Shown: positions 34,167 through 42,197 of the stretch, piece by piece | Numbering within the stretch: the first letter of the stretch is position 1 | Layout: each line of letters starts with the position of its first letter | Origin: Planctomycetaceae bacterium | Lineage (GTDB): Bacteria > Planctomycetota > Planctomycetia > Planctomycetales > Planctomycetaceae | Reading direction: 5' to 3' | Assembly (NCBI GenBank): GCA_014762625.1 | Contig: JABURQ010000091.1 | Location: 1-42,197, forward strand | DNA length: 42,197 bases | Translations under genes and position numbers: made by a program | The notes under the pieces: generated by a model | Told to the model about the DNA's origin: nothing | Database searches by the model: none | What the model saw: only the letters and a program-made list of their open reading frames with translations

Positions 34167-34796
34167 GTGCGGATCATTGCTGGACAATTTCGACGCCGAA
34201 AACTGCTTGCCAACACCGGCCTCACCACCCGGCCAATCACCGACCGGGCGAAAGAACGACTCTTCGAAAATCTGGGGGGTGAACTGCACGGGGAAAGAGT
34301 GGCCGACGTTTTCAGCGGCACCGGTTCGCTGGGATTGGAAGCGCTCAGTCGAGGAGCTGCGTCGGTTGTCTGTATCGAAAAAGATCGTAAGGGATACGAA
34401 TTACTGTGCGAAAACGTGGCCACGTTAGGGGTCGATGATCGGGTCCTCTGCTGGCGGGCGGATGTCTTTCGCTGCTCTTTCGAGCCCAAAGGGGTCGAAG
34501 GATGGCTTCCCTATGAGCTGGTGTTCTACGACCCGCCGTTTCCGCTCCTGAAGAAGCTGAAGCCCAAAACTCCCATGTTTCAGTCGCTCGAACGACTGGC
34601 CCGGGAGAAAATCACCTCCTCCGATGCCCGCTTGATCCTGCGAGTTCCGGCTCATTGTGATTACGAAATGCCGCCCGAGTGGATTTTGGACTGGACTTTA
34701 CCGCTTTCCTCGATGGAAATGCATATCTACCGCAAGTCTCCAACCACCACTCCCTCGAATCCACCCGCCGCCGAGCCCTCTTCGCCAACTGGATAA
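34167..34796 (+). CDS. rsmD: 16S rRNA (guanine-966-N2) methyltransferase RsmD
   Basis: Protein of 209 residues with a GTG start (MRIIAGQFRRRKL). Features: TRPITDRAKERLFENL (about 21-36), the SAM-binding motif ADVFSGTGSLGLEALSRG (46-63), IEKDR, and the catalytic motif FYDPPFP (about 118-125), the N6/N2-methylase DPPF signature. It modifies G966 of 16S rRNA in the assembling 30S subunit. The C-terminal 20 residues are Pro/Ser-rich. The PQQ-like gene starts 5 bases after the stop. Confidence 0.94.
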   Translation: MRIIAGQFRRRKLLANTGLTTRPITDRAKERLFENLGGELHGERVADVFSGTGSLGLEALSRGAASVVCIEKDRKGYELLCENVATLGVDDRVLCWRADVFRCSFEPKGVEGWLPYELVFYDPPFPLLKKLKPKTPMFQSLERLAREKITSSDARLILRVPAHCDYEMPPEWILDWTLPLSSMEMHIYRKSPTTTPSNPPAAEPSSPTG

Positions 34797-34801
34797 TCGT
34801 C

Positions 34802-36310
34802 ATGTTTCACCGTCTGATCATCTTCTCTTCTTGGCTGTACATCACCCTCATCGCTCCTTTCACAAACGGAGTTTCCGCCCAGGAGCTTGAGAATCTGGTG
34901 GAAACGGAAATCGTTTCTTCGGCTCCCGTTCCACCTCCAACGAGAAAAGGTAACGACTGGCCGATTTTCCTGGGCCCCGATGAGAACGGACATTCTCACG
35001 AGACAGACCTCCGGATCGATTGGTCCGACGGAGCTCCTCCCGTGTTATGGTCCAAAAAAATCGGTACCGGCTACAGCGCCCCGTCGGTCCGCGGAAATCG
35101 CCTGGTGATTCATCATCGACCTCGTAACCGTGAAATCATCGAATGCTGTCGCGCCGATACCGGCGAGACGCTTTGGAGAACCAGTTATCCCACCGATTAT
35201 TCCGACCCCTATGGTTACAACAACGGACCGCGCTGCTCACCAATTCTGACTGACAAATATTGCTACACCTACGGGGCCGAAGGGAAACTCGTTTGCACCG
35301 AACTTGAAACCGGAAAACTGGTCTGGATTCGTGATGTCCAAAAAGATTTCCAACTACCCGATTGGTTCTTCGGAGTGGGTTGTACGCCGATTCTGGAAGG
35401 AAACCTATTGATCACTCTCGTGGGCGGACAACCGAATTCGGGAGTCGTCGCCTTCGACGCGCGCACGGGGAAGACGGTCTGGGAAGCGGTCGGCAAAGAG
35501 ACCTGGGATAACGCCAAAACAGGCTGGAAAAGTGACCCCGTTTACGAATGGACGGGGGACGAAATGGTCGTTAGTTATTCCTCGCCGATCGCCGCCACCA
35601 TTCACGGCCAACGACACATTCTCTGTCTCGTTCGGCAGGGTCTGGTTTCTCTCGATCCAAAAACCGGTCAGGAAAACTTTCACTACTGGTTTCGTTCCCG
35701 GACACACGAATCAGTCAATGCGGCCCGGCCTGTGGTTGTGGGAGATGAAATTCTTCTGTCCGCGGCTTACCGGGTGGGCTCCGCTCTCATCAAAGTCGCC
35801 CCGAATGGAAAAAGCGTCACGGAAGTCTGGAGAGACGACGAAAATTTACTGGCGCACTGGTCGACTCCCATTTATGTGGACGGCTACGTTTACGGCTTTA
35901 GCGGTCGACACGAGAATCAAGGGGAACTGCGTTGCCTCGAATGGAAAACCGGTGACGTGATCTGGCAAACCAACGGGCTGATCGTCGATCCGGCCACCCT
36001 CAAACAGGATCCGAACACCGGACAACTCCTCGACAAAGAGTCCAATCAACCGGTTCCATGGCCTCTCTTTGGCCGTGGTTCCAATATCGTTTTCGATGGT
36101 CACTTTTTGATTCTGGGAGAACGCGGCACACTGGCACTCTCCAAAATCAATTCCAAGCGTTACGAAGAAATCGGTCGAACCAGTTACCCACAAATCGGAG
36201 TTCCCGCCTGGGCTGCCCCGGTGCTGTCGAGAAAGCGAGTCTTTCTACGGGATGAAGGTGATTTGATCTGTCTCGATTTTGCCCTGCGAAAAGCGAAGCA
36301 GCAGGACTGA
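34802..36310 (+). CDS. Secreted PQQ-like beta-propeller repeat protein
   Basis: Protein of 502 residues starting at MFHRLIIFSSW (34802), which begins a signal peptide ending near NGVSAQ; a longer in-frame form from 34679 overlaps rsmD and is unlikely. The body carries PQQ-like/YVTN propeller repeats, for example IECCRADTGETLWRTSYPT, VCTELETGKLVWIRD, VVAFDARTGKTVW and LRCLEWKTGDVIWQTNG. An initial WPIFLGPDENG is typical of the planctomycete PQQ-like family. No quinoprotein catalytic residues are evident; many such proteins are structural or binding modules resembling BamB. The 3' end is 15 bases from the dnaA frame. Confidence 0.9.
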   Translation: MFHRLIIFSSWLYITLIAPFTNGVSAQELENLVETEIVSSAPVPPPTRKGNDWPIFLGPDENGHSHETDLRIDWSDGAPPVLWSKKIGTGYSAPSVRGNRLVIHHRPRNREIIECCRADTGETLWRTSYPTDYSDPYGYNNGPRCSPILTDKYCYTYGAEGKLVCTELETGKLVWIRDVQKDFQLPDWFFGVGCTPILEGNLLITLVGGQPNSGVVAFDARTGKTVWEAVGKETWDNAKTGWKSDPVYEWTGDEMVVSYSSPIAATIHGQRHILCLVRQGLVSLDPKTGQENFHYWFRSRTHESVNAARPVVVGDEILLSAAYRVGSALIKVAPNGKSVTEVWRDDENLLAHWSTPIYVDGYVYGFSGRHENQGELRCLEWKTGDVIWQTNGLIVDPATLKQDPNTGQLLDKESNQPVPWPLFGRGSNIVFDGHFLILGERGTLALSKINSKRYEEIGRTSYPQIGVPAWAAPVLSRKRVFLRDEGDLICLDFALRKAKQQD

Positions 36311-36385
36311 TCTGGTGTTGGTATCTTGAAGAGATACTATGGGTTGGAGCATTTTCCCGGCCGCTATTCAAAACCCTGTACTCGG

Positions 36386-37396
36386 ATGCCGAATTCTTCA
36401 AAACAGACCCCCTTTCTACTCCTCCCGGAGAATCGATCGGCTGACCGTGCGCTCCAGAAAATCGTCGCCGATCCCGGCACCGTCAAGCCGAAACGCTTGT
36501 TTCTCTACGGACCGACCGGTGTCGGGAAGTCGCACCTGTTAGCCCAAACCCATCGAGAAGCTCGCTCCCGATTTCCGAAGTTAAAATCCGACCACCTCAC
36601 GGCGAGCGAATTCGCCGCCCAACTTGCCGATGCTTCCGACCAGGGAACTATTCCGGAATTCCAAACCAAATTTCGGACTCTCGATGTTCTGATTTGCGAA
36701 GATTTGCAGTCCCTGCAAAAACGAAAAGAGAGCCAACGACAATTGATACGTTGTCTGGATGAATTGGAATCGAAAGGGGCCATCGTCGTCCTATCCTCCA
36801 CAACGTTACCCGGAAGCTGGCAAGGAGTGGATCGCCGCTTGGTCGACCGCTGCCGGGGAGGATTAAGCCTCGAAATTCCTTTGCCGGGAGCCGGGAGTCG
36901 AAAGAAACTGGTGAGCCATTTCGCCCAAGCACTTCATCAACCAATGACCGCGTCGATCGCGACATTGATCGCCCAAACAGTTTCAGAATCTCCACGTGAC
37001 CTGAAAAGTGCCGTCACCCGGCTGGTTGAAGATGCTCATCGCCGACAACAACAACTGACGAAAACTTACGTAACAAAATTTCTGGAGGGGGAACTTTCCG
37101 CGCCGGAGGTTCCCATGAAAAAGATCGTTCACACCACCGCGAAATACTTCGGTTTGAAAGTCGGTGATTTAAAATCTTCCTCCCGTCGAGCGGATATTGT
37201 TTACGCGCGACAGACCTGTATGTATCTGCTCCGAGAGATGACCTCGCTGACGCAAAAGGAGATTGCGAAAGGTTTGGGCAAAGCCGATCATACCTCGGTG
37301 GTGCGCGCTTACCAGAAAATCGAAGGTTTCATAGAAAAAGATTCCCGCGTGCGACACGAAATTCTGGAGTTGAAATCAGCCCTTTCTACGACGTAA
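36386..37396 (+). CDS. dnaA: Short DnaA-like replication initiator
   Basis: Protein of 336 residues from the ATG at 36386; the frame extends to a TTG at 36326 (356 residues), and neither start has a good ribosome-binding site. Numbering here uses the longer form. AAA+ domain III: Walker A GPTGVGKSH (62-70), Walker B VLICEDLQ (121-128, with Cys-Glu-Asp where Asp-Asp is usual), sensor LSSTTLP (156-162). DNA-binding domain IV: VYARQTCMYLLREMTSLTQK (292-311) and KADHTSVVRAYQKI (319-332), close to the DnaA signature but with Ala for the usual Arg before DHT. Domains I and II are missing; normal DnaA has about 450 residues. Its place before dnaN, dciA-like and gyrB supports DnaA over Hda. Confidence 0.87.
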   Translation: MPNSSKQTPFLLLPENRSADRALQKIVADPGTVKPKRLFLYGPTGVGKSHLLAQTHREARSRFPKLKSDHLTASEFAAQLADASDQGTIPEFQTKFRTLDVLICEDLQSLQKRKESQRQLIRCLDELESKGAIVVLSSTTLPGSWQGVDRRLVDRCRGGLSLEIPLPGAGSRKKLVSHFAQALHQPMTASIATLIAQTVSESPRDLKSAVTRLVEDAHRRQQQLTKTYVTKFLEGELSAPEVPMKKIVHTTAKYFGLKVGDLKSSSRRADIVYARQTCMYLLREMTSLTQKEIAKGLGKADHTSVVRAYQKIEGFIEKDSRVRHEILELKSALSTT

Positions 37397-37893
37397 TGGA
37401 TGTGCGAAGCGTGTTAATAACTCACGCCAGTTTTCCGATCTCCCAACACTGCGAAACGGGTCAGGAGTACCGACGTCAATAACTGACCGCAAGATCGATC
37501 TGTATCGGATCTTACCTGTCTGACAACTGACAAGTTCCACACAGCCGAGAAGGGGCCTTTCCCTTCCGCAAACCATTGCTATTTAATATCTTATAGAATG
37601 CCAGGTCGGAGCCATCGTCAAAAAAAGGCCTCTCTGATAAGACTGCTGCTAAATATTTTAAGTAGAACAGAAAGAAACTCCGGATTCGAAATTCTTCTCT
37701 GATATCGATCTCTTAAAACATCTCATTTCCACTCCCAAAATCAGGTCTCGAAAGAGGCATCCCGTCATCGCTTTCAGGGGCTGATTCTGGTAAAATCAAC
37801 GACCATCAGAATCGTTAAGAATCCCCAATCATCACAGGACTCATTCGGCACATTAATGTTGGAAATTGTCGTGTCGTTTCAAGGATTGAATTT
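37397..37893. other. dnaA-dnaN intergenic region (candidate origin, no clear DnaA boxes)
   Basis: About 500 non-coding bases at the place where many bacteria keep oriC. Two AT-rich stretches are present (about 37575-37600 and 37635-37670, including AATATTTTAAG). I find no TTATNCACA or TTTTCCACA; the nearest is GTTCCACAC at about 37533. The origin may use divergent boxes or lie elsewhere. AAGGA at 37881-37885 is the dnaN ribosome-binding site. Confidence 0.45.
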
Positions 37894-39012
37894 ATGAAAT
37901 TGCATTGCAATCGTCAGGCTTTGATGGCGGCATTAGGAGTGGTCTCGGGAGTCGTTCCCGTCCGGACAACCAGAGACGTTCTCAAGAATGTGAAGCTCTC
38001 TCTTCAAGACGGAATTGCGACCCTGATTGGAACCGACCAGGAAGTCGGCATTCGCTACGATCTGGAGGGGGTCGAAACAGACTCCGCCGGCGATGTCTTA
38101 CTTCCGACTCAGCGTGTCTCCACCATCCTGCGCGAGTTCACCGAAGAGACGGTGGAAATCGAAGTCAACCAAAATACGCTCTGGTTGCGAGCCGGGTCGA
38201 GTGAATTCCAACTCTCCACCGAAGATCCGGATGAGTTTCCGCCGGTCACCGGATTCGAAGATTCCAATTATCTCAAGATCGGCGGCAAAGAACTCCGCGA
38301 AATGATTCATCGGACAGAGTTCGCGACCGACGTCGAAAGTACCCGCTACGCCTTGGGGGGAATTCTGGTTGATTACAATGAGGGCAAAAAAACGATCACG
38401 CTGGCGGCGACCGATTCCCGTCGCTTGGCCGTGATGACCGGTAATTGCGAAGCGGAGGGAGATCTCTCCGAGGCGCACAATAATCCGGTGATTCCCGCCA
38501 AAGCGATGAAGCTGATCGAACGCTCCTTGACGGACGATGACGAGGAAGTCTTGATTGCCATTCGCGGCAATGATGCCGTGGTCAAAAGCAAACAAAGCAC
38601 GATTTATTGCCGACTCGTGGAAGGGCGTTTCCCCGAATACAAAAAAGTCATCCCCGCAAATCCGCAGGTTCAGATTGATCTGCTCGTCGGTCCTTTTCAC
38701 ACCGCCGTCCGCCAGGCTCAGATTGTGACCAACGAGGAAAGTCGCGGCGTCGATTTCACCTTCGGCAACGGGCGGTTGAAGTTGAGTAGTAAAGCAGCCG
38801 ATATCGGTGAATCGAAAATCGAACTTCCCATCAGTTGCGAAGCAGACGATTTAACGATCACTTTCGATCCGCGTTATGTGGCCGATTTTCTCAAAGTCCT
38901 TCCCGCTGAGGATCAGGTGAAACTCGACTTGATCGACGATGAGAACGCTGCGGTGTTCCATGCGGGTGAGAATTACACCTACGTGGTGATGCCTTTGTCG
39001 CGGGATCGCTGA
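37894..39012 (+). CDS. dnaN: DNA polymerase III beta subunit (sliding clamp)
   Basis: Protein of 372 residues, the usual clamp length. Three similar DnaN domains run about 1-120, 125-250 and 255-372. It begins MKLHCNRQALMAALGVVSGVVP, contains IGTDQEVGIRYDLEG, RYALGGILVDY, and LAATDSRRLAVM, and ends in TYVVMPLSRDR, the form of the family's C-terminal YVVMPM(R/K). The ring encircles DNA and tethers the polymerase. AAGGA lies 8 bases before the ATG. The DUF721 gene starts 3 bases after its stop. Confidence 0.98.
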   Translation: MKLHCNRQALMAALGVVSGVVPVRTTRDVLKNVKLSLQDGIATLIGTDQEVGIRYDLEGVETDSAGDVLLPTQRVSTILREFTEETVEIEVNQNTLWLRAGSSEFQLSTEDPDEFPPVTGFEDSNYLKIGGKELREMIHRTEFATDVESTRYALGGILVDYNEGKKTITLAATDSRRLAVMTGNCEAEGDLSEAHNNPVIPAKAMKLIERSLTDDDEEVLIAIRGNDAVVKSKQSTIYCRLVEGRFPEYKKVIPANPQVQIDLLVGPFHTAVRQAQIVTNEESRGVDFTFGNGRLKLSSKAADIGESKIELPISCEADDLTITFDPRYVADFLKVLPAEDQVKLDLIDDENAAVFHAGENYTYVVMPLSRDR

Positions 39013-39015
39013 TCG

Positions 39016-39348
39016 ATGAAATCACCCTACTCTCGAAAACCGCGACCGTTGTCCGAATCTCTCTCCGAGATTGTGGCCTTTCGTGGTTTGGCGAGACGGG
39101 AAGGAGATTCGCAACTCTCCGAGATCTGGCACAGCATCGCGGGAAAACGAATTTCGAAATCGACGCGAGTCATCGGTATCAAACGCGGCGTCCTGAATAT
39201 CGGTGTTCGCAGCGCCCCGTTATTAAGTGAGTTGGCCGCTTTTCAGAAAACGGAATTACTGGAGACCTTGCAGCAACAGCATCCCGATCTCAAAATTCGC
39301 GACCTGAAGTTTGTCCTCCAGGGACATATGAAGAAACGAGATTCCTAA
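39016..39348 (+). CDS. DUF721/DciA-like protein
   Basis: Protein of 110 residues. DUF721 matches include the N-terminal LSESLSEIVAFRGL helix, WHSIAGKRISKST (about 43-55), the KRGVLNIGVRSAPLLSELAAF strand-helix, and IRDLKFVLQG near the end. DciA proteins of this family load or operate the replicative helicase DnaB in bacteria lacking DnaC or DnaI. The place between dnaN and gyrB, in the slot where recF is often found, supports a replication role. The stop is 26 bases before the gyrB GTG. Confidence 0.88.
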   Translation: MKSPYSRKPRPLSESLSEIVAFRGLARREGDSQLSEIWHSIAGKRISKSTRVIGIKRGVLNIGVRSAPLLSELAAFQKTELLETLQQQHPDLKIRDLKFVLQGHMKKRDS

Positions 39349-39374
39349 CTTTCCCTCGTAACTCGATTGCGAGA

Positions 39375-41870
39375 GTGGAGAAAACTTTGTCAGAAGAAAC
39401 CCCGGATACACCTCCCGTCGGTCAAGACGATTACGATTCATCGAATATCAAACACCTCAAAGGAATTGAGGGAATTCGAATGCGTCCCGCCATGTACATC
39501 GGCGATACCACCGCGCGCGGATTGCATCATCTCGTCTACGAAGTGGCCGATAACTCGATCGACGAATCAGTCAACGGTTTTGCCACCAAGGTCCAGGTGA
39601 CTTTGCATTCCGACGGTTCGGTCTCCGTCTCCGATGACGGACGGGGGATCCCCATCGGCCCGATGGCCGATATGGAGAATCGCCCCGCGTTGGAAGTGGT
39701 GCTTACTGAGATTCACGCCGGCGGAAAATTCGATCGCGACAGCGGCTATAAAACCGGAACCGGAGGTCTGCACGGCGTCGGGATTACCGCGGTGAATGCT
39801 CTCAGCGAAAAGCTGGTGGCGGAAGTCCGTCGCGAAGGTCATATCTGGACCATGGAATTTGAACGTGGTAAAAAAACCACCGACCTCAAGAAGGCCGGCA
39901 ACAGCGACACCACCGGTACGAAGCTCACCTTCAAGCCGGACCGCGAGATCTTCCCCGAAACACGCTTTTCTTACGAGCCTTTGGCCAAAAGACTCCAGGA
40001 ACTCGCGTTTCTGACCCCCGGCATCAAAATCGTCATCAGCGATGAGCGGACCGGTGAATCGGATGAGTTCCATTACGAAAACGGCATCGTGGAGTTCGTC
40101 AAATATTTGAACCGCGCCGACACGCCGATCTTCAACGACGTCATCCACATCACCGACGAACAGCAGGGAATGCAGGTCGGCGTGGCGTTGCAATACACCG
40201 ATGGCTTCTCGGACAACATCCGCGCGTTCGCCAATAATATTTATAACCTTGAAGGGGGAACCCATCTCAGCGGTTTTCGGACGGCTCTCACGCGAACGAT
40301 CAATCAATACGGCAAGAAGGAAGGAATCTTCAAGGATTCCGTGCCGAGTGGGGACGATTTCCGCGAAGGTCTGACCGCGGTGGTCACGGTCCGAATTCCC
40401 GATCCGCAGTTTGAAGGACAAACCAAAACCAAACTCGGTAACAGCGATGTGGAAGGGGTCGTCAATTCCGTCGTCGGCGAACATCTCTCGAAATATTTCG
40501 AGGAAAATCCCTCCGTCGCGAAGACGATCGCCAATAAGGGACTGCGGGCCCTGGAAGCCCGCGAAGCTGCGAAGAAAGCCCGCGAGATGGTGCGGCGGAA
40601 GGGAGCACTCACGACGGGCGGGCTGCCCGAAAAACTACGTGACTGTCGCAGCCGCGAACTCGAATCGACCGAACTCTACATGGTCGAAGGGGACTCGGCG
40701 GGCGGAACCGCCGACACCGGACGCGATTCCAACATCCAGGCGATTCTCCCCCTTCGTGGTAAGATCCTGAACGTCGAAAAAGCCCAACTGGTTAAGGTGC
40801 TCGATAACGCCGAGATCAGCAACATCTTCAAAGCACTCGGAATTCCTCCGGGAGCTGAACTGGAAGACATCAGCAAACGACGTTACGGCAAATTGATCAT
40901 CATGACCGACGCCGACGTGGACGGCAGCCACATTCGAACGCTGTTGCTGACCTTTGTCTTCCGTCACATGCGGAAGCTGGTGGAGGAGGGATGTGTCTAC
41001 ATCGCTCAGCCGCCGTTGTACAAAGTGATTCAGAAAAAGAAGATTCGTTACGTTCAGACTCACGAACGAATGAATCGGGAGTTAATGGAACTCGGTCTCA
41101 ACGGGACCACTTTGCTGTGCAAAAACGATGGGACGGTCTTCGACAGCGAGAATTTGCAGAAGCTGGTCGATTTGATGCGGCGTATCGAGGAGCCGCTGGC
41201 GACGATGGAAAAACGGGGCCTGGAACTCAAATTCATCGCCCGAAATTACGCCACCGAAGAGGGACTGCTCCCTCAATTTCGACTGCTGACAGCCACGGGA
41301 CAGCACTGGTTCTCATCGCGTGATGAGATGACGCAGTTCATGGACGAGGAACAAGCCCGCTTGGGAGTGACGTTCAAAGTCGCCGACAAACTCAAAAACG
41401 AAACGCTCGGCGAATCGACGGAAGAAGAGAACGTCGTCTTCATCGAAGAAGAAGAATTACACGAAATCAAAGCGATCAACGAAACGCTCAAAAATTTGAA
41501 ATCGTTCGGCTTCGGTCTCAAAGATCTCATCCCGGTCGGTATCGTGAACGCCGAGATCGTTTATCCGTTTGTCTTACAAAACGAGGACGGCGATCAATCG
41601 TTGCAGTCATTGCGGGCCTTGCTCTCGACACTCCGCAAGATGGGAGAACGGGGCCTCAAGGTGACCCGCTTTAAGGGACTGGGTGAGATGGATTCTGACG
41701 AGCTCTGGGACACCGCTATGGACCCCGAGAAACGAGTCCTGTTGCAGGTGACCATGGAGGATTCCGCGGCGGCTGACGAGATCTTCCGCGTGTTGATGGG
41801 AGACCAGGTCGAGCCTCGCCGAGAATTCATCGAGAAACACGCCCTCGACGTCAACGATCTGGACGTGTGA
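39375..41870 (+). CDS. gyrB: DNA gyrase subunit B
   Basis: Protein of 831 residues with a GTG start. GHKL ATPase: RPAMYIGDTTARGLHHLVYE (37-56) and EVADNSIDE (56-64), SDDGRGIPIG (86-95) and KTGTGGLHGVG (126-136). TOPRIM: EGDSAGGTADTGRDSNIQAI (about 437-456), ILPLRGKILNVEKA and IIMTDADVDGSHIRTL (about 507-522). The C-terminal FKGLGEMDSDELWDTAMDP is complete. The residues between TOPRIM and the tail contain an extra region of about 150-170 residues, like that of enterobacterial GyrB. It introduces negative supercoils together with GyrA, which is not in the window. The EGDSAGG segment and the gene's place favour GyrB over ParE. Confidence 0.96.
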   Translation: MEKTLSEETPDTPPVGQDDYDSSNIKHLKGIEGIRMRPAMYIGDTTARGLHHLVYEVADNSIDESVNGFATKVQVTLHSDGSVSVSDDGRGIPIGPMADMENRPALEVVLTEIHAGGKFDRDSGYKTGTGGLHGVGITAVNALSEKLVAEVRREGHIWTMEFERGKKTTDLKKAGNSDTTGTKLTFKPDREIFPETRFSYEPLAKRLQELAFLTPGIKIVISDERTGESDEFHYENGIVEFVKYLNRADTPIFNDVIHITDEQQGMQVGVALQYTDGFSDNIRAFANNIYNLEGGTHLSGFRTALTRTINQYGKKEGIFKDSVPSGDDFREGLTAVVTVRIPDPQFEGQTKTKLGNSDVEGVVNSVVGEHLSKYFEENPSVAKTIANKGLRALEAREAAKKAREMVRRKGALTTGGLPEKLRDCRSRELESTELYMVEGDSAGGTADTGRDSNIQAILPLRGKILNVEKAQLVKVLDNAEISNIFKALGIPPGAELEDISKRRYGKLIIMTDADVDGSHIRTLLLTFVFRHMRKLVEEGCVYIAQPPLYKVIQKKKIRYVQTHERMNRELMELGLNGTTLLCKNDGTVFDSENLQKLVDLMRRIEEPLATMEKRGLELKFIARNYATEEGLLPQFRLLTATGQHWFSSRDEMTQFMDEEQARLGVTFKVADKLKNETLGESTEEENVVFIEEEELHEIKAINETLKNLKSFGFGLKDLIPVGIVNAEIVYPFVLQNEDGDQSLQSLRALLSTLRKMGERGLKVTRFKGLGEMDSDELWDTAMDPEKRVLLQVTMEDSAAADEIFRVLMGDQVEPRREFIEKHALDVNDLDV

Positions 41871-41942
41871 TAATTTTCTGGATTGAATTATTCTTTCTGG
41901 GTATAAATACAGGAGAAATATGAACACTCCAAAGGGTTATCC

Positions 41943-42161
41943 ATGTACCTATCTGACGTTGACCTGCGAAAATTGCTTGACGATCTAAATATTCACACAG
42001 ATGATCCTGATGAAAAATTCAATCCCGATGACCAAATTCAACCTTGCTCCATTGATTTGCGGTTAGATTACGTTTTCTGGAAGCAGAAGAAGGTTGGCGC
42101 TACACTCGATCTGAGTAGATCAAAATTGATGAAAATTGATCCTAGAGCGCATGAAGATTAA
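41943..42161 (+). pseudogene. Truncated dCTP deaminase-like gene
   Basis: The 72 residues starting MYLSDVDLRKLLDDL match the N-terminus of dCTP deaminase/dUTPase-fold proteins (MxLSDxDI, then QIQPCSIDLRLDYVF at about 32-46). The frame then ends in TAA at 42159-42161; a full enzyme needs about 180-200 residues and its catalytic Glu lies beyond this point. The next bases in other frames show no family continuation within the window. The gene and its leader are clearly AT-richer than gyrB, suggesting later arrival. A strong AGGAG (41911-41915) precedes a different ATG at 41920 that opens a 22-codon frame. Disruption or an insertion boundary is possible. Confidence 0.6.
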
Positions 42162-42197
42162 TTGTAGCGGTAGCCGCAGTGCCTCAAGTAGTTCCGA

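Noticed and set aside
36386-37396. Hda-type regulator instead of DnaA
   Set aside because: Hda lacks the DNA-binding domain IV, which is clearly present here (VYARQTCMYLL to DHTSVVRAYQ).
39567-40484. Open frame of 305 codons antisense to gyrB
   Set aside because: Shadow of gyrB; long antisense frames are expected in GC-rich, codon-biased genes.
39375-41870. Topoisomerase IV subunit ParE instead of GyrB
   Set aside because: The length of 831, the extra region in the C-terminal half and the place in the dnaA-dnaN cluster all favour GyrB.

Overview
The window looks like a chromosomal segment of a member of the Planctomycetota, probably from the Gimesia/Rubinisphaera-like part of the Planctomycetales; the genus is a guess. 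The signs are two adjacent DUF1559 prepilin-like proteins, a DUF1080 (3-keto-disaccharide hydrolase) protein, a Ser/Thr kinase with a membrane-anchored C-terminus, a PQQ-like propeller protein of planctomycete style, and a very long LptC/LptA-like protein next to kdsD. Coding density is high, genes lie on both strands, and base composition is moderately GC-rich except at the extreme right end.

Layout. 1-558: non-coding, with short degenerate repeats and two copies of a possible DnaA-box word. 559-5578: Ser/Thr kinase, DUF1080 protein, TlpA-like thioredoxin protein and phosphatidylglycerophosphatase A. 5810-7537: siroheme/4Fe-4S reductase, best read as an assimilatory sulfite reductase. 8039-11353: two DUF1559 proteins, each followed by a strong intrinsic terminator, then a small lipoprotein. 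11371-15475: kdsD followed by a giant LptC/LptA-like protein, an apparent LPS-export/Kdo locus. 15630-16748: YfcE-like phosphoesterase and a HAD hydrolase. 17111-21120: ABC ATPase, ABC-2 permease and an unrecognised membrane-anchored protein, the last two translationally coupled. 21462-26515: membrane pyrophosphatase with a large insertion, RsfS, and arginyl-tRNA synthetase with a coiled-coil insertion.

26521-31776: PIN-TRAM protein, HIT protein and LysM lipoprotein on the minus strand; phosphoglucomutase/phosphomannomutase and a UbiA-family protein on the plus strand; a small unknown protein. 31851-33321: tRNA-Glu(UUC) with a perfect terminator, csrA with a GGA-loop hairpin in its leader, and an HU-like gene, each with a recognisable -35/-10 pair. 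33526-36310: FHA protein, rsmD and a PQQ-like protein. 36386-41870: the replication cluster dnaA (short, without domain I), dnaN, dciA-like (DUF721) and gyrB, with no recF. 41943-42161: an AT-rich, truncated dCTP deaminase-like gene that may mark the edge of an accessory region.

Most of the window is housekeeping. No CRISPR array, prophage, transposase or toxin-antitoxin pair is visible, and I found no clearly new multi-gene system. The points most worth checking are the fused Lpt-like protein beside kdsD, the roughly 100-residue insertion in the membrane pyrophosphatase, the minimal DnaA paired with a DciA-type protein, the ABC operon with its unknown third partner, and the truncated gene at the right edge.
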